From positions 21,439,385 through 21,503,384 of the forward strand of contig NC_088295.1 of assembly GCF_032854445.1 (NCBI RefSeq): DNA of 64,000 nt, written 5' to 3'. A model generated the notes under the pieces. The model was not told the origin of the DNA, ran no database searches, and saw only the letters and a program-made list of their open reading frames with translations. A program made the translations under genes and the position numbers. Source of the DNA: Liolophura sinensis (Eukaryota > Mollusca > Polyplacophora > Chitonida > Chitonidae). Positions within the stretch are counted from its first letter, which is position 1, and every line of letters begins with the position of its first letter. This document shows positions 22,237-34,775 of the stretch, piece after piece.

Positions 22237-25200
22237 ACTACATGTTTTGACTATGGTCTTAACATGAGATGAATAACTTGTATTTTAAATCACGAACAAG
22301 GATTTCAATGGACACCATCGCCTACACAAGTCAATTCCAATCTGTTTAAAAACACATATTCTCAGCTGCCACGCTGCAGTGCTTGTTAACTTCTTGTACG
22401 TGTACGACTTTTCTTGACGGGCACGACTAAGTCTACGCAGAAACAGTGACGTACTGAAGGAATAAAAGAGTACATCGTTTTAGGCCGACTTTATATAGAT
22501 GGACAATGCATTTCCCTGTATCAGCAAAGCAGCCCTTATATAGTCTAGTTGAGTTCTTTGCATCTTAACTGCAATTTGTGAGACACTATTCGAATACATG
22601 TGCTTGATCCAACCAGGGTGGGACTAAGGCAAGCTATATATACTTTAGGACCAAAGACCTTAACTCCATGTCACATACATGAGGACGGCTGTGATAAGTT
22701 TTAAACTTATCGTATTATTTGGTTGAGTGTTTACTTTATTAATTGTTCAAGGCTATACCATAAATCGTGCTGGCTTTCCTTGCCGTCTAAACGGACATTT
22801 GAGGACTGAGAAAGTATAATTTGGAAGCGACTAAAGTTAATTTACAAGATCATAGTGGCACTGACGATCAGGCAGTAGCACCCTTTATACAGATGAGATT
22901 ATAGCGTAACCTTTATGATTGGTCAATCGTGTTGGGGCCCCGACTTTTAAACTCGGGACCTCGACTTGTAAACTTGGTCCCAGGACTTTCGAAGTCGGAG
23001 GTTAAAAAAAAATTTCACTTCCACCATGTCACTTTTACTGCTCCGTATCTACCAGTAATGTATGCTCACAAAAACAAATGTCTGCCTAGCCACATGGCAC
23101 TTAAATGTGTCGAGACTTCGGCATCTCCCTTTGGTTTTTTTGTTGCGACAAGCAACTAAGTAACTCTGTCTGTCGATCGGACGGTCACATTTTTCACATC
23201 CTAAGTTTTGACACGTGTGATTCACTATATACATACGAGGGGGCAAGGCGAAATGAACATTTAGGTTAAAGTCGCAGATATTGTGAATTTACTCTTGCTT
23301 CAATTAAACGAGGGGGTTGAGTCTGTAGACCTTCTCTTGAGTGACCCGTATTCATCTGAGCAAATTCAAACTGAGCTGAGAAGGGCACCAAGTTATCTGT
23401 TCAGATGATACAGATTATGTAGAACTATGTAGACCAAACAGACGAGAATGATGTACAATAATAAGGCACAGAGGTTTTCTTCTATATTTGTATTTGATCT
23501 CTATTCGTATTTGAACATCATAACATATGTTGACACGCCGTAACTCTTGGGAAAACTTATTCGACCGAGAATTGCTTTTACCGGAGGGTTCGTGTCTGAA
23601 CTGTCATGTCAAGTTTCTCACAATGGTTAACCGGGAAGCTGTATAAACACTGTGAAGAACCTGATCCCATAGTGTTTTGAGCTCCTGGATTACCATTGGC
23701 AGTTAAGAAAAAATGATATAACCTTATCTGCATGACCATGCCGGAGATACATGTAGATGTATCCCCAGATATATTTTGAAGGGAACTATTATTTCTCTGT
23801 TTGCTGTCTAGCTGGCCATTTTGCAAGGAATGTAAGAGGTCGACTGATTTATAAGTGTAGTTGTGTGGTTGGTAAAATGTCCACTTTGTGCCAAACAAAC
23901 CTTTCACTGGGTGTCGAGAACCGGGGCAGCAGAAAACGGTACCATGAACGCGTTGTCGCTCCCCGGAGGAATGTCCTCATTCGGTTTTCATAAAGCACAA
24001 ACACAAAATGTGTTGTTTTGGAGTGGTTATAAATAGTGTAGTAAAGGTTTGGCATAATGAGGAAACAATCGAAGGTATAGACTGCATAACATTTTGCCCA
24101 TGCAGGCTTACACACATTTGAAATAGTTCGATACACTGTATACTACCACGGTATTATAGCAATTGCAATCGTAATCCGTGTTTTCTAGCTGATTGTTTGA
24201 CTTGGGAAGGAGAAGATTGGCAGACCTAAACCCTAGGCCTGGCTTATATAGGCCCCTATAGGCTCCCTGTAAGCCTATTGACCTACATGGGTGACAGAAC
24301 ATTGTTGGCTGCAATCTCATTCACGAGTACATTGGCCCCCAAAGACATCTACCAAGCTTCATGAAATTCGATTAACAACTGCAGGAAGAACGTTGAAAAG
24401 ATAAAACGGTCCAATGGGCGGAGCTGCATGCATGATCTCCGCATTATAGTATGTCGGGGGATAATAATGTATTTGAATGTTGTTTTACGCCGTACATACA
24501 AAGTTTCACTTACACTACCGCGGTCAACATTATGCTGGGACGAAAAACACACGAAAACCACAAGGGCCGGGGGAAAACCCATGGCCATTCGCGCATGTTT
24601 TGAATTCGCCCTGGTGCTTCGACCATTTTTTTGCCACGGAACTTATCGCTGAAAATTTGCCTTTTTTTTGATTAAACGGCTGGGTTACTGTGAAAGCACT
24701 ATTTACTGATGCTGGCTTTGGCGTGTCTACATTTCCAATGACTTAGGAAATCCGTGTTTACCAAATATATGGACGTCTTCGAGTTGTTGTAGTCTGAACT
24801 TTCCCCCATGGGGACAAATAGCAGTGAAGCTGCAGAGCTCTTCATAAGACTTTGAACTACTTTGCCTTTCGATAAGGAAAACGTTCAGCTGCGCGCCTGG
24901 CACCAATATTTGAGACAAACATTATAATTCTATAGCTTTGTACACAGCCATCTCTCTAGCCTTCTGTGTACACTACCTGTATGCATTGTAGTGTATGCAT
25001 CATATCGTATACGACATGAAGTGTTCCGCAAACCAGGCCCATGCTGATCAATATACATATATACAATGTAGGCCTGTACCAACACAGCTGTAGACAAAGG
25101 TGTGTGACGTAGTATAACACCAAAGTCTATTCCCTCACAAGAAAACAATATAACTCCGGGCTAGGCCATGTTAGCTGTTGGTAAACAAAGGAAATGTTCG

Positions 25201-27735
25201 CACCTACAAAATGACCCAGTGCAACGAAATTTATTGGTTTTAATAATGCAATCCAAAGACAATTTTAAGTCAATCTACAAGGGAGGTAATTCTCATCTCC
25301 ACATTAACAATTCTATATATTTACCCCCCTTTGTTCAAAGCGTGTGTAAAACATTGTTTCAACCAGACAGTTTTTGGCCTCACCCAAATCATAATTTGAT
25401 ATGATCAATACAGAACAAAAATGAAAATAGAATACAACGTTTTATAAATTTATTAAAATCTACAATATACAAAACGCATTAAAATAAATATATACACCCA
25501 AAAATTATAATAGGCCTGTATCATGGAAATTTATTTCTGGAGAAGATTTAAATTGCCATTAAATCGTCTGACTTTGACTGGGTTAACCATCGTCACATGT
25601 GTTGGCATTCAAACCACATTTCGAAGACATCCAAAATTATAAGCCATGGCACGTTTAACATTTCCATGGCATGTTCCATGGCCAGTCAGAAAGACTACAC
25701 AAGATGTCAGCGCATGTAGGCCAGTGTGAAATACTCTATCTCCGAGAGGAATAATTCGTAGTTTCCTGATTTCATGAGAAGAACCGTCAGCAAAGAATCA
25801 AAACTAACACGTTCTGAACAACGACAGGCATAAACATTGTCATATAAACTGAACAACCTGTATAGTATCTCTCCATATATAACATAAGATGGTAATATTC
25901 AAGTTGAACCTGCACGATCACTGTAACCATGGGAATGCGTAGCTTCAATGGCGGCGACACGTCCGGAGGATCGGGCTCAGTTCACACTACGTTCCTTACC
26001 TTTTTCTGCTTATCTGCACTGATTACGTGAAGGCCGTGTAATGTAGTATCTTTAATTTTACTTACAGTTGACTAATGTAAACACATTTCAGTAATACGCG
26101 ATTTAACCTTTTGTATTTGTGGTATCCACAAAAAGGACCCCTTGCAACTAGATAGGAAATCGTCCCACATCGGTGCAGCGGTGAGGTGTATACTTTTCGT
26201 GCAGAAAAACAAGCAAAACTTTTCAGAAAGAAAAAGTAAGTACTGAAGAACATGTGTGTAAAAAATTGGAGTGATGTGATCTATACTTTTTGTTTCATCA
26301 AAAGACAAAAGTAGGGTTAAAAGCAGATTGGTGAGGGAATTCCCTTCATAATAAAAATATGATTGCGTGAACCAAAATTCTTTCCACATATTTGGTGTCT
26401 GGTTTGGTGAGAGTAGTAAGCCATAAAGAATTATCGTGTTGGTTCACGCAATCATAGTTTTATAAATCGAAAAACAGGAAATAATTTGAAAATTCAGTGG
26501 AACTCTACCTTCACCATAATATTTCACTGCTTATAACGCATTACTTCTTTGATGCTTAATAAAGTGAGGTAATGGAGGGAAATAATTTGAACCACACAAG
26601 AATTTATTTTTATTTTTCTTCATATATTGTCGAGCTATATGTTAGATGAGTTTAAATATATTATTGTAAATCTATACAGATATATAAAGTATTCTAAAAT
26701 AAAAGTTCAACGCTATTTACTTCAGCTAACAGCATCTGTTTATCAGTTTAGCTTCTTAATAAATGTCTATACGAAAACACTGTCATATATTCACGGCATA
26801 ATTCTTAAGACAAAACATACCGACATCAGACAGAAAAGGATATTATCCTATGCATTTAACGGCATTCAGAAAGCTGATGGCTAGTAACAACGTTTATAGC
26901 TTGGCCTATTCCATCGGCTACATCTGTTACATAACAACTTCAACCGCATACCGGGGAAGTCCTCGCGTCATTTCGCAGACGATCTGTCTGTGAGCATTTT
27001 GGCAATCGACCTGAGCGACAAGGGGATGATTTCACATCTATTAGCAAGTGATGCTTTTCACTCATGAAAAACACGAGAGCATAGTTCTTGATGATCGCAT
27101 TATACATGATGATTACAAGTGCTTTGAATAACTAAGTACATGTACTATATTCCACTGACAGTATATTCCAGGGAAGTTAATGTCTCGCGGGATTGATTGG
27201 TATCATGAAATGCTGATGTAATAACAAAAAAGCAAACCACTTGTTGGCGTCCCATGCAGACAGCACCAAACATACGTGAAGGTTTTTACTGCTGAGTTTG
27301 CAAAACATAGCACGCTCCGTCCGTTTTCTGGAAATACTTAAGGTTAACATGGTATGATAGACAAGTAATAAATGTTACGTTTGCGCAGCTCGGAAATCCA
27401 TTTGTGTTCAGGTTACATCAATGTTTTGTATATGTGCCCGTAACAATTAGTGACCGCTTAAACTATGTGCATTTTAACAGTAATTCCACGTAATTCCAGT
27501 GTTTGTGAACTCCTCAAGCTGTCTAAACGTCGTTTCATGAGGTTCCAATCGAAAAGAAAAGTACACTTGAATTTTTAAACAACTGAGCTCTGAGTTCATA
27601 CTATAGCTCTCAAAACAAAAAAGAAAACCCTATCAACACGCAGTATATGCACACACACGCGTCAGTAAATGTGATACGTTTGTTAGGTTTGCCTGTGGTG
27701 TACAGTTCATTGTTTCTTACCATAAGTTGCAGAAT
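22237..27735. other. Intergenic DNA between GST and UGT
   Basis: No exon with splice and codon support was found. Short opposite-strand open frames at 23.6-24.1 kb have no motifs. A CpG-rich word with an ATG (ggcggcgacacgtccggagg near 25950) could be part of a 5' exon but has no supporting donor. Confidence 0.4.
24475..24602 (-). repeat. Diverged reverse SINE fragment
   Basis: It holds gttgttttacgccgtacata, gcggtcaacattatgctggg and gggccgggggaaaacccatg, a degraded copy of the 9942-10239 family without its head. Confidence 0.65.
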
Positions 27736-27736
27736 C

Positions 27737-28190
27737 GTCCGAACGCTGCTTAAACCGACGCCTCATATATATAACAAGGTACATAACTTCAATGCCTGGG
27801 ACATAAGCCTTAACTTTACATAACTGGACATAAAAGAAGGAAAAATATTCATATCTCATTCTAACGACGTCCATTCGAAAGCAGACATATTAAGCTTTAC
27901 ATTGATGTGTGGATCGGCAAACAAACATGCTTTCTCTTGGCTACACATAGCCTGAAACCCATAACTTTGTGGGGTTTTTGTTTAGTCGGACAAGTATCCA
28001 GTAAAGGTCAAAGGGCCTGCTAGCGACCAATAACAGCGAAGCGTGTTTTATTAAAAGAACAATTCAATTGGTCGGTGATTGAGACTAGACTATTTTTCCG
28101 TATTTTATGTCCAGTTATGTGAAGTTAGGGCTTATGTTCCAGGCACTGAAGTTCTGTACCTATATGTTATAGGTATAAACAGCGTTCGGA
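27737..28190. repeat. Inverted repeat, ~90 bp arms, 3' of the UGT
   Basis: The left arm at 27737-27834 and right arm at 28103-28190 are reverse complements with scattered changes (for example cataactggacataaaa against ttttatgtccagttatg), separated by about 270 bp. The right arm falls in the likely UGT 3' UTR. This suggests a MITE-like element or a stem-loop. Confidence 0.8.
28047..28052 (-). terminator. Candidate poly(A) signal of the UGT
   Basis: AATAAA on the minus strand, 334 nt after the UGT stop codon and between the arms of the inverted repeat. Confidence 0.45.
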
Positions 28191-28385
28191 CACCTGTGCC
28201 ACCTATGTTTCTTACCGTGTCAACGTGTGGTCTTGACGGTCAGGTTATGACTGTATGTCAGAGGTAGGGAAATGTGTTTCATTCAGGCATCCGAACACTA
28301 ACGGGTTCCTCGAATGATCTGAGAGCTACCAACGTCACAACAAAGTACAGGAGAAAGGTAACGCACCGCATCACATTTTCCACCA

Positions 28386-29930
28386 TTATTCTGTTTTTTG
28401 TTTGGCTCTGGCACGACAGAAACATACACGAATGCACAATGCCATTATTTTATACATGAAATACGATACTAAGGAAATAATGCCGATAAAAAATAAGTAC
28501 ACATCCAGCAATAAAAACTGATAAACTGGCATTGTGCTCCCGTGAGAACGTAAATGCTGGCCGCCATATTTGATCACGTGCTCTATCCAGAAAGCGCCTC
28601 TCTGCCGAGGAGTGTCGGGTCTGTCCCGGTACATTTGAGACACCCTTTCCATGTTCTTCCGGTATGTTTGGTTGGTTAAAACTTCTTTTACATCCGCCAC
28701 CAGTTCTGCGGGCGTGAAGTTTTGAACATCCAAGACTTTCCCCACTTCCCACGACTGAATCCTATGAGCATTGAATTTGTGGTCAATCAAAAGAGGTATA
28801 CAGATGATAGGCACGGCGTGGTACAACGCCTCGTACAGCCCGTTGTTACCACAGTGATATATGACAGCTTTCGTTTTAGAGTGACCCAACACGTCATTCT
28901 GAGGCATCCACCTTGTTTTAAGCACCTTACCCACGTGGCCCTCGTCCACTGTCTTCCACACCACAGAGATGTCCAGCAGTTTAAAGGTCGCCATGAACTT
29001 GTCAATGATTTCTTTCGGCAATTCAAAAGCCGAGCCAAAGGACACCACAATAACCTCAGAACTTTTCTCAAAGAATGTCGTTAAAGTTTTGGGCAATTGT
29101 TTGGGTGGCCCAGCGGAGATACCCCCGACTTGGATAACATTGGGCATCAGAGGAAAAGGGTAGCCGAGAACCGAATCGGTGTTCTCCAAGAAGAGCTCGC
29201 TCTGTGAGACCAGGTCCATGACCTGACGCCGACTGACCTCAGGCGCGAACCTGGACACAATGTCCATGGGGGTCAGGTATATACCCATGTAATACGGGGT
29301 CAAGGTCACGATCGTGTTGACCACTCTCTCCATGAAGCTCATCTGGTCCGTGAAGTGTGTGAAGGGATGAGGTTTGATGTTAGGTAAGAACGGTCTAACT
29401 GAGGGATAGTCTAATATCAGGCTAGATACCACGGCATACGGTATCTTCAGTTTATAAGGTATCAAGAGGTAGCATGCAAATGTATAAAAACCATCAGCGA
29501 TGGCAAAATCAAACTTCTCTTTTTGCAGCTGCGAAAAGGCTTCTTCGTCCGCCAAAATTGGCCAACAAGTGTTGTTCTGGGCATCGTTCAGTAATTGGAA
29601 GGAGTCGATGGCCTCAGTGTGATTGCCCAGCACCATTCGAGCGTACCTGTCCTGGAACTCACGTAGCTTCTCCACTCCCAGGACGTACTTGTACTGAATG
29701 ACCCTAATGCCCATGCTCTCCGGACAATCGCTGGTGTCAAAGTCAGAGATGATGTAGGCGACGACTTGATGCCCCCTGCTGAGAAGTTCCTGGCCGATCA
29801 GGCACACCTCCAGACAGTGACTGTACAGAGGTGCGGGGATGAGAAGAATCTTAGCGCTTATAGCCCGTCCTACCGTGAACACAGCCATAATGGTCACGAC
29901 CATCCCACTACTCAGGCCCGCACCTCTCAT
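28386..29930 (-). CDS. UDP-glycosyltransferase (UGT), single coding exon, 514 aa
   Basis: A family-1 glycosyltransferase of the endoplasmic reticulum that transfers a sugar from a UDP-sugar to lipophilic substrates. A signal peptide covers about residues 1-26. His38 (in PLYSHCLEV) and Asp146 (in FDFAIADGF) match the catalytic pair. The signature runs from RWMPQNDVLGH through YHCGNNGLYEALYHAVP to PLLIDH. The usual final Asp-Gln is Asp383-His384 here. A membrane segment at about 470-497 is followed by a basic tail ending KQKTE, a KxKxx ER-retrieval motif. Length fits animal UGTs (about 500-530). The coding region is unbroken; a splice acceptor (tgcacttcag) sits 23 nt upstream of the ATG, so an untranslated first exon is likely. 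The acceptor substrate cannot be told. Confidence 0.95.
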   Translation of the reverse strand: MRGAGLSSGMVVTIMAVFTVGRAISAKILLIPAPLYSHCLEVCLIGQELLSRGHQVVAYIISDFDTSDCPESMGIRVIQYKYVLGVEKLREFQDRYARMVLGNHTEAIDSFQLLNDAQNNTCWPILADEEAFSQLQKEKFDFAIADGFYTFACYLLIPYKLKIPYAVVSSLILDYPSVRPFLPNIKPHPFTHFTDQMSFMERVVNTIVTLTPYYMGIYLTPMDIVSRFAPEVSRRQVMDLVSQSELFLENTDSVLGYPFPLMPNVIQVGGISAGPPKQLPKTLTTFFEKSSEVIVVSFGSAFELPKEIIDKFMATFKLLDISVVWKTVDEGHVGKVLKTRWMPQNDVLGHSKTKAVIYHCGNNGLYEALYHAVPIICIPLLIDHKFNAHRIQSWEVGKVLDVQNFTPAELVADVKEVLTNQTYRKNMERVSQMYRDRPDTPRQRGAFWIEHVIKYGGQHLRSHGSTMPVYQFLLLDVYLFFIGIISLVSYFMYKIMALCIRVCFCRARAKQKTE

Positions 29931-29953
29931 TATATCTTCAACTCTGCGGGGAC
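29931..29953 (-). other. 5' UTR portion of the UGT coding exon
   Basis: The 23 nt between the acceptor AG (29955-29954) and the ATG. It implies an upstream untranslated exon, which I could not place. Confidence 0.6.
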
Positions 29954-30234
29954 CTGAAGTGCAAATAAAGGTTATAAAAAAATTTAAATTCGATATGCTT
30001 CATTGTATGACTAATAAAATTATTCACATAATGAATATTATTTATAAACTCTCGTGTATGCCATTCTCAACTCAACTGGACTGATCGTTCACAGATGGGT
30101 CCAGTCGATGATGTCCATACGACTTTGGATTGCACTGGCATACACGTAACGACTAGAGTGCCACTCCAGTTGGGTAGCGTCGATTACCATGCACAAACGC
30201 CTTACATGCACAAGACCCAACAACTGAGTCAATT

Positions 30235-30935
30235 TAAGTTGGGTCTTCAGCACCCGTGTATGTCGACCTTAAGCACTTGTGTATGCCGAGCTTTAAGCAC
30301 CCGTTTATGCCGAGCTTTAAGCACCCGTGTATGATAAGCTTTAAGTACCCGTGTAAACAGAGCTTTTAACAGCCGTGTATGCCGAGCTTTGAGCACTCGT
30401 GTATGCCGAGCTTTAAGCAACCGTGTATGTCCAGCTTTAAGCACCCGTGTGCGCCGAGCGTTAAGCATCTGTGTATGTCGAGCTTTAAGCAACCCTGTAT
30501 GTCGTGCTTTAAGCACCCGTGTATGTCGAGCTTTAAGCATCCGGGTATGCCGTAATTTAAGCACTCCTGTACGCAAGGCTTTAACCACCCATGTATGTCG
30601 AGCTTTGAGCATCCGTGCATGCTGAGATTTAAGCTACCGTGTATGCCGAGCTTTAAGCATCCATGTATGTCGAGCTTTAAGGCTTTAAGCACTAATGTAT
30701 GTTGAGCTTTAAGCTCTCGCGTATGCCGAGATTTAAGCTCTCGTGTATGTCGAGCTTTAAGCACCCGTGTATGTCGAGATTTAAGCACCCTTGTATGCCG
30801 AACTTTAAGCACCCGTGTATGCTGAGATTTAAGCTCCCAATGTATGACGAGCTTTAAGCACCCGTGTATGCCGAGATTTAAGCACGCGTGTATGACAAGG
30901 TTTAAACTCCCGTGTATGATGAGCTTTGAGTGGAT
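30235..30935. repeat. Minisatellite, 24 bp unit, about 29 copies
   Basis: The unit reads about gagctttaagcacccgtgta followed by tgcc or tgtc. Because 24 is divisible by three, open frames of 8-residue repeats (for example KARHTRVL) occur on both strands. There are no spacers, so it is not a CRISPR array. It lies about 280 bp upstream of the UGT coding exon. Confidence 0.95.
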
Positions 30936-33590
30936 AGTGTTCTTCATTGAGGACTAGCTCGTGACGATTTCACATATTTTAAAATCATAATTAATACCGT
31001 TTTGCCGACGAGCTCCAATTCGTATAATCAAAATTAAACTGTAACAAGATAAGTCCAACCAGTAACCAACATATACTGTCAGTTGTAAAGCGAATCGGTC
31101 ATACTGCTTAATGCGATAATAACCAAGAGGAAACGTAGGCTTTCGTTTGATTATTGAATGGACGTGTGCTCTTTGGTCAAAGTCCTAATGATCGCTACGA
31201 GCCAGAAATTTAACTGACCCAGCAAGCTCCCTCACTCCCCCGCCCCATCCACCCCGGGCTTTAGTTTCAAATGTTTTATATGTATAAATCACGCCGCTAC
31301 CATAAAGAGTTGATTCAAGTCAAGAAATAGGACACAAAATAATATGGTAGGAGGTAAAAGAAAAAAAATACAAAACACTTACAATGACTCAATAGACAGG
31401 TCTCTTGATGTGCCTACTGCCAGAAACAGGCCTACTTCGTTATAGATTGACTAATTGATTGTTGTTTTTACGCCATGAATTGTTTACTTATACGATGGCG
31501 ATCAATTTTTGAGAGGGAGAAACCGGTGTGCCCGAAAAAAATAACAACCCGTGGCACGCTACATGTACTAACGAACTTGCCCACATGTGACGTACACAGA
31601 TCTGAACGCCATATTTGTGGAAAACAAGCTTCAACAAATGAAGGGCTGCAAGAGCATCCCTATACGTCCGCCCGCCGTCGGCCCTTTCTCACATTAAGGC
31701 CCATGCGAAAGTTGGAGAATCTACAAATTCCCCGTGAGATCATGGGTAGGGGTAACGCATCTTACTCACTGAATTACATTCCGTTCCCAACTTGATAAGC
31801 CATGTTATGGATATACTTACCTCTGAAGCCTGATGTGCTATATCGGCCAAGGGCCAGTTCTATCAGCAGTCAAGACTAAGTCATCAACATTTTTCATGTA
31901 GCCAGCCCTTAACACCTGTACCTTCAACACCCGCCTAGAAAAACATCAGTAAATAATGTTATTCTGCTTTGAGAAAAAACAATCTTCCAGGTAGGACAGA
32001 AGAGAATTAAATTAGTGAGCGCCTAACTTTTGTCCGAGTTAAGGAGGCCTAGCCAGCTGAAAGGCGCCAACTGACTGGCTGAAATGGAAACCTGTGATGT
32101 GCCAGGGAAGGGCTGTACACACGGGGAAGACACCGACTCTGACGTTCACCCAACTGGCTCCACCGCTCTCCTGTAGTTAAACACCGCGATTGGAATTTTC
32201 CCCTTTGTCCAACGAATCTCCAGACACGCGCTTTGACCTCAGTGGCTTGTAATCTAAACCTTCATAATCTTCAGTCTAACGTTGTAGCATTCCGCTGTAA
32301 TCTCTTCCGATTTACAGACACAACTTGCCATTACGTGTACATGTCAACATATGTATACACGGTGTCCGATGAGTTTGACATGTAATAAAACAGAAACACG
32401 GCTCCACCTTATTTTACAATTCTTTAACTACCGGTATCGTATAGGAAATAGCAACTGTGAATACATATTGTGGAAAATATAATAGCTAATAATAGCTAAT
32501 AATAGCTTATCTCTGTTAATTTTGTAATCACAAACTGCAATATTAAACAACTATATATATTAGACATCTGATGAAACTTATTATGTGCGAGTAGGCCTAC
32601 ATATCCATTAATACCGGTATGTCTTTTCGTCAAACGGTAACACACTTCGCGTCGCAACGCGATGAAAAGATGGCTGAGGTATTCCGTTTTTCAGTTATGC
32701 TATATAAGAATGTAAGTGGATTTATATTTGACTGGTGCCACAAGATAAGTTTGAGGTGAAACTGAATGCGTGCTCTCGCTTGCTCAGCTTTTTACGGTGC
32801 TCATTCGTTGCTACTATATCTGGCCTTTGGGCATGTAGTACAATTCTAGTTTACCAACACTTTGAGGGTTGGTAAGATATTGGCTCTTATATGGTGTTAC
32901 ATTCATCTTGCTGTATGTAATTGCCTGAATGTATACCGGTTGCTTGATTCCGAAACCATCTGGAATATATAGCTCGCAACATGCAGTATTTAACCCGCCG
33001 TGCAATTTCTACGTACAGTCCATCGTTCTCATTGACAATATCGACGGCGTTCATTTCACAGTTGCGTGTGTAGGCCTATGTCTAATACAGAACGTTTGGT
33101 CAATCTGCTCTGATGAACATGTGATTCACGTGAAGAAGGAACGAAAAAGTGTACCTTCACATGGCCTATCATGTAGGCGTGGTAGTACACATGTTCTGGT
33201 GTACTAAAAACCTAGACCAATCGTATTCATCCTCTGAAGCGATGACGCAGTAAAAGAGCTGCGGTATTTAGTGTACCTCATACAGCCGAATATATGGCAT
33301 GATAGATTATCCATTATGAACCCTCATACCTTATATAGCTCTATGCAGGGTCGGGAGAAGCAAAATGGAAGGCCAGTTGAATTCCACTTGGTGCCACTCT
33401 GGGGCCACATCCAGCATGCCGAATGGACAACGCGGCGACAGAAAAGTTAACTATAGTTGAAGATTTTGTTTTTCAAATCAGTATAACCCTGATGCTCTGC
33501 CGTTAACTAACAACAAGAAGATGTTATAAACTGGGAACTGAGCATAAATGTGCTACTGAGTTATAACCTTGTCTAAATCTTATCGCTTAC
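30936..33590. other. Intergenic DNA with SINE remnants
   Basis: A degraded reverse SINE tail (tgattgttgtttttacgcca, ttacttatacgatggcgatc) lies near 31450-31505, and a short aatagctaat triplication near 32470-32510. No supportable exon. Confidence 0.4.
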
Positions 33591-33780
33591 CCGCCACAAC
33601 TCAGCAAACCTCGGGTTTCTCCGGCAAACTCCGCAGGATTAGCAGACTTGTCCAGGTTCAACAACAGCAGCCGGATGTTAGAATCTCCAGCAGCCGTTCT
33701 CCAAGCCAGTGGCACGAATTGATGATCGCCGTCCAAAATCTCGGTCAACAATTTAAACTCGGTCTCTGCTTTCTCACCGA
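33591..33780 (-). CDS. Unidentified coding-like segment
   Basis: The minus strand reads open for 63 codons: GEKAETEFKLLTEILDGDHQ, FVPLAWRTAAGDSNIRLLLL, NLDKSANPAEFAGETRGLL. A possible acceptor (acgtgggcag) stands before it and a GTAAGC donor after it. Codons are GC-rich at third positions, like the UGT. Other open patches continue to about 34315 but in different frames. It may be an exon of an unknown gene or a decayed retroelement. The plus strand is also open here, which weakens the case. Confidence 0.3.
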
Positions 33781-34775
33781 CTGCCCACGTTGGGAGGGTG
33801 TTCAGCTTACTGGCTTATTTTGCACCATCAGGGGTTTTAGCCCGTACACGGGCCCTGTAGCCTAGCTACATAACATGGGATTTGCCCCGTCTCTATACCC
33901 TAATTTTGCAGGTCATTAGGCCATCAGGCCGTCCCGCACGGGTAAGGCTTTCTGTCTGTCGCCTGATGGCGTTCACATCGTCACAAAATTTACCAGAGAG
34001 TTCTACCTTTTTGCCCACAGACTCAGTGTGACATAGTACTGCAGTTTCCCGGTCTGTGAAGAAGGAGTGGTCATCATGTTACATGGCTGGCGCGAGAAGA
34101 GAACCCTGTTGCCTGCCTGGCCGACCCTGCAAAATACCGATTTGGCCTGGGCCTTTATGTCCCGTGGATAGTGAACAACAGCTGTTTGTGTGTATGGTGT
34201 GTGAGGACAAACCAACATGAAGATTGTCTGCGAGCGGGACTATATGCTGCTTATAGTCTATGTGGACTATACCGGAGTTCCCAGTTCCTATGACTTTCCG
34301 CTCTAACGTAACCACACATCGTCGTGACGTCCCTTTTTTGATGCGACGTAGTTGGGGTAATCAGTGCATTTGAACATGGGTGGGTATACGCAGTAATGTA
34401 AATGCAAAACATGACTTTTTATTACCTGACTTACCTTTCAATCCACTTTAAAAAAACAAAAAACAAAGGACAAAAACATTTTAATATTGCCCACGTTAAA
34501 ATGCACCGATTTCCCTCACCGATTTGTAAAACGATGACATCACGGCATAAAGGGACATCACTGCGATGTTGTAAGGTCACACGTCAAAGCTTTTTATTAC
34601 AAGTGGGTCAACAACAGATATTAGAACCCTACACGTGTGCATTAATTCGTTGATGGAAAAGTTTCTATTCCCTTTCAGTGTCTTCACTATGGTGTAAAAT
34701 TCAAAACTCTCGCAAAATGTGTTGTATGTATGTCATTTGACGCCGAGGGGTCATTAGGTGTGTGTAGGTACTGTG

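Larger units (their letters stand above)
21827..22954. repeat. Short inverted repeat pair (cccgagttta ... ggggcccc)
   Basis: The word cccgagtttacaattcgggg with ccccg at 21830-21854 recurs reversed at 22935-22961. The arms are only about 24 bp, 1.1 kb apart, and enclose the exon-like segment. They may be mobile-element ends, but no target duplication was seen. Confidence 0.3.

Noticed and set aside
23578-24136. Overlapping opposite-strand open frames of 78-109 codons
   Set aside because: No motifs, no consistent splice sites; composition like the surrounding intergenic DNA.
25930-26010. First coding exon starting MAATRPEDRAQF
   Set aside because: ATG in a CpG-rich context looks attractive, but the frame stops after 24 codons and no good donor precedes the stop.
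30235-30935. CRISPR array or repeat protein gene
   Set aside because: Units are directly contiguous with no unique spacers, and frames are open on both strands only because the period is 24.
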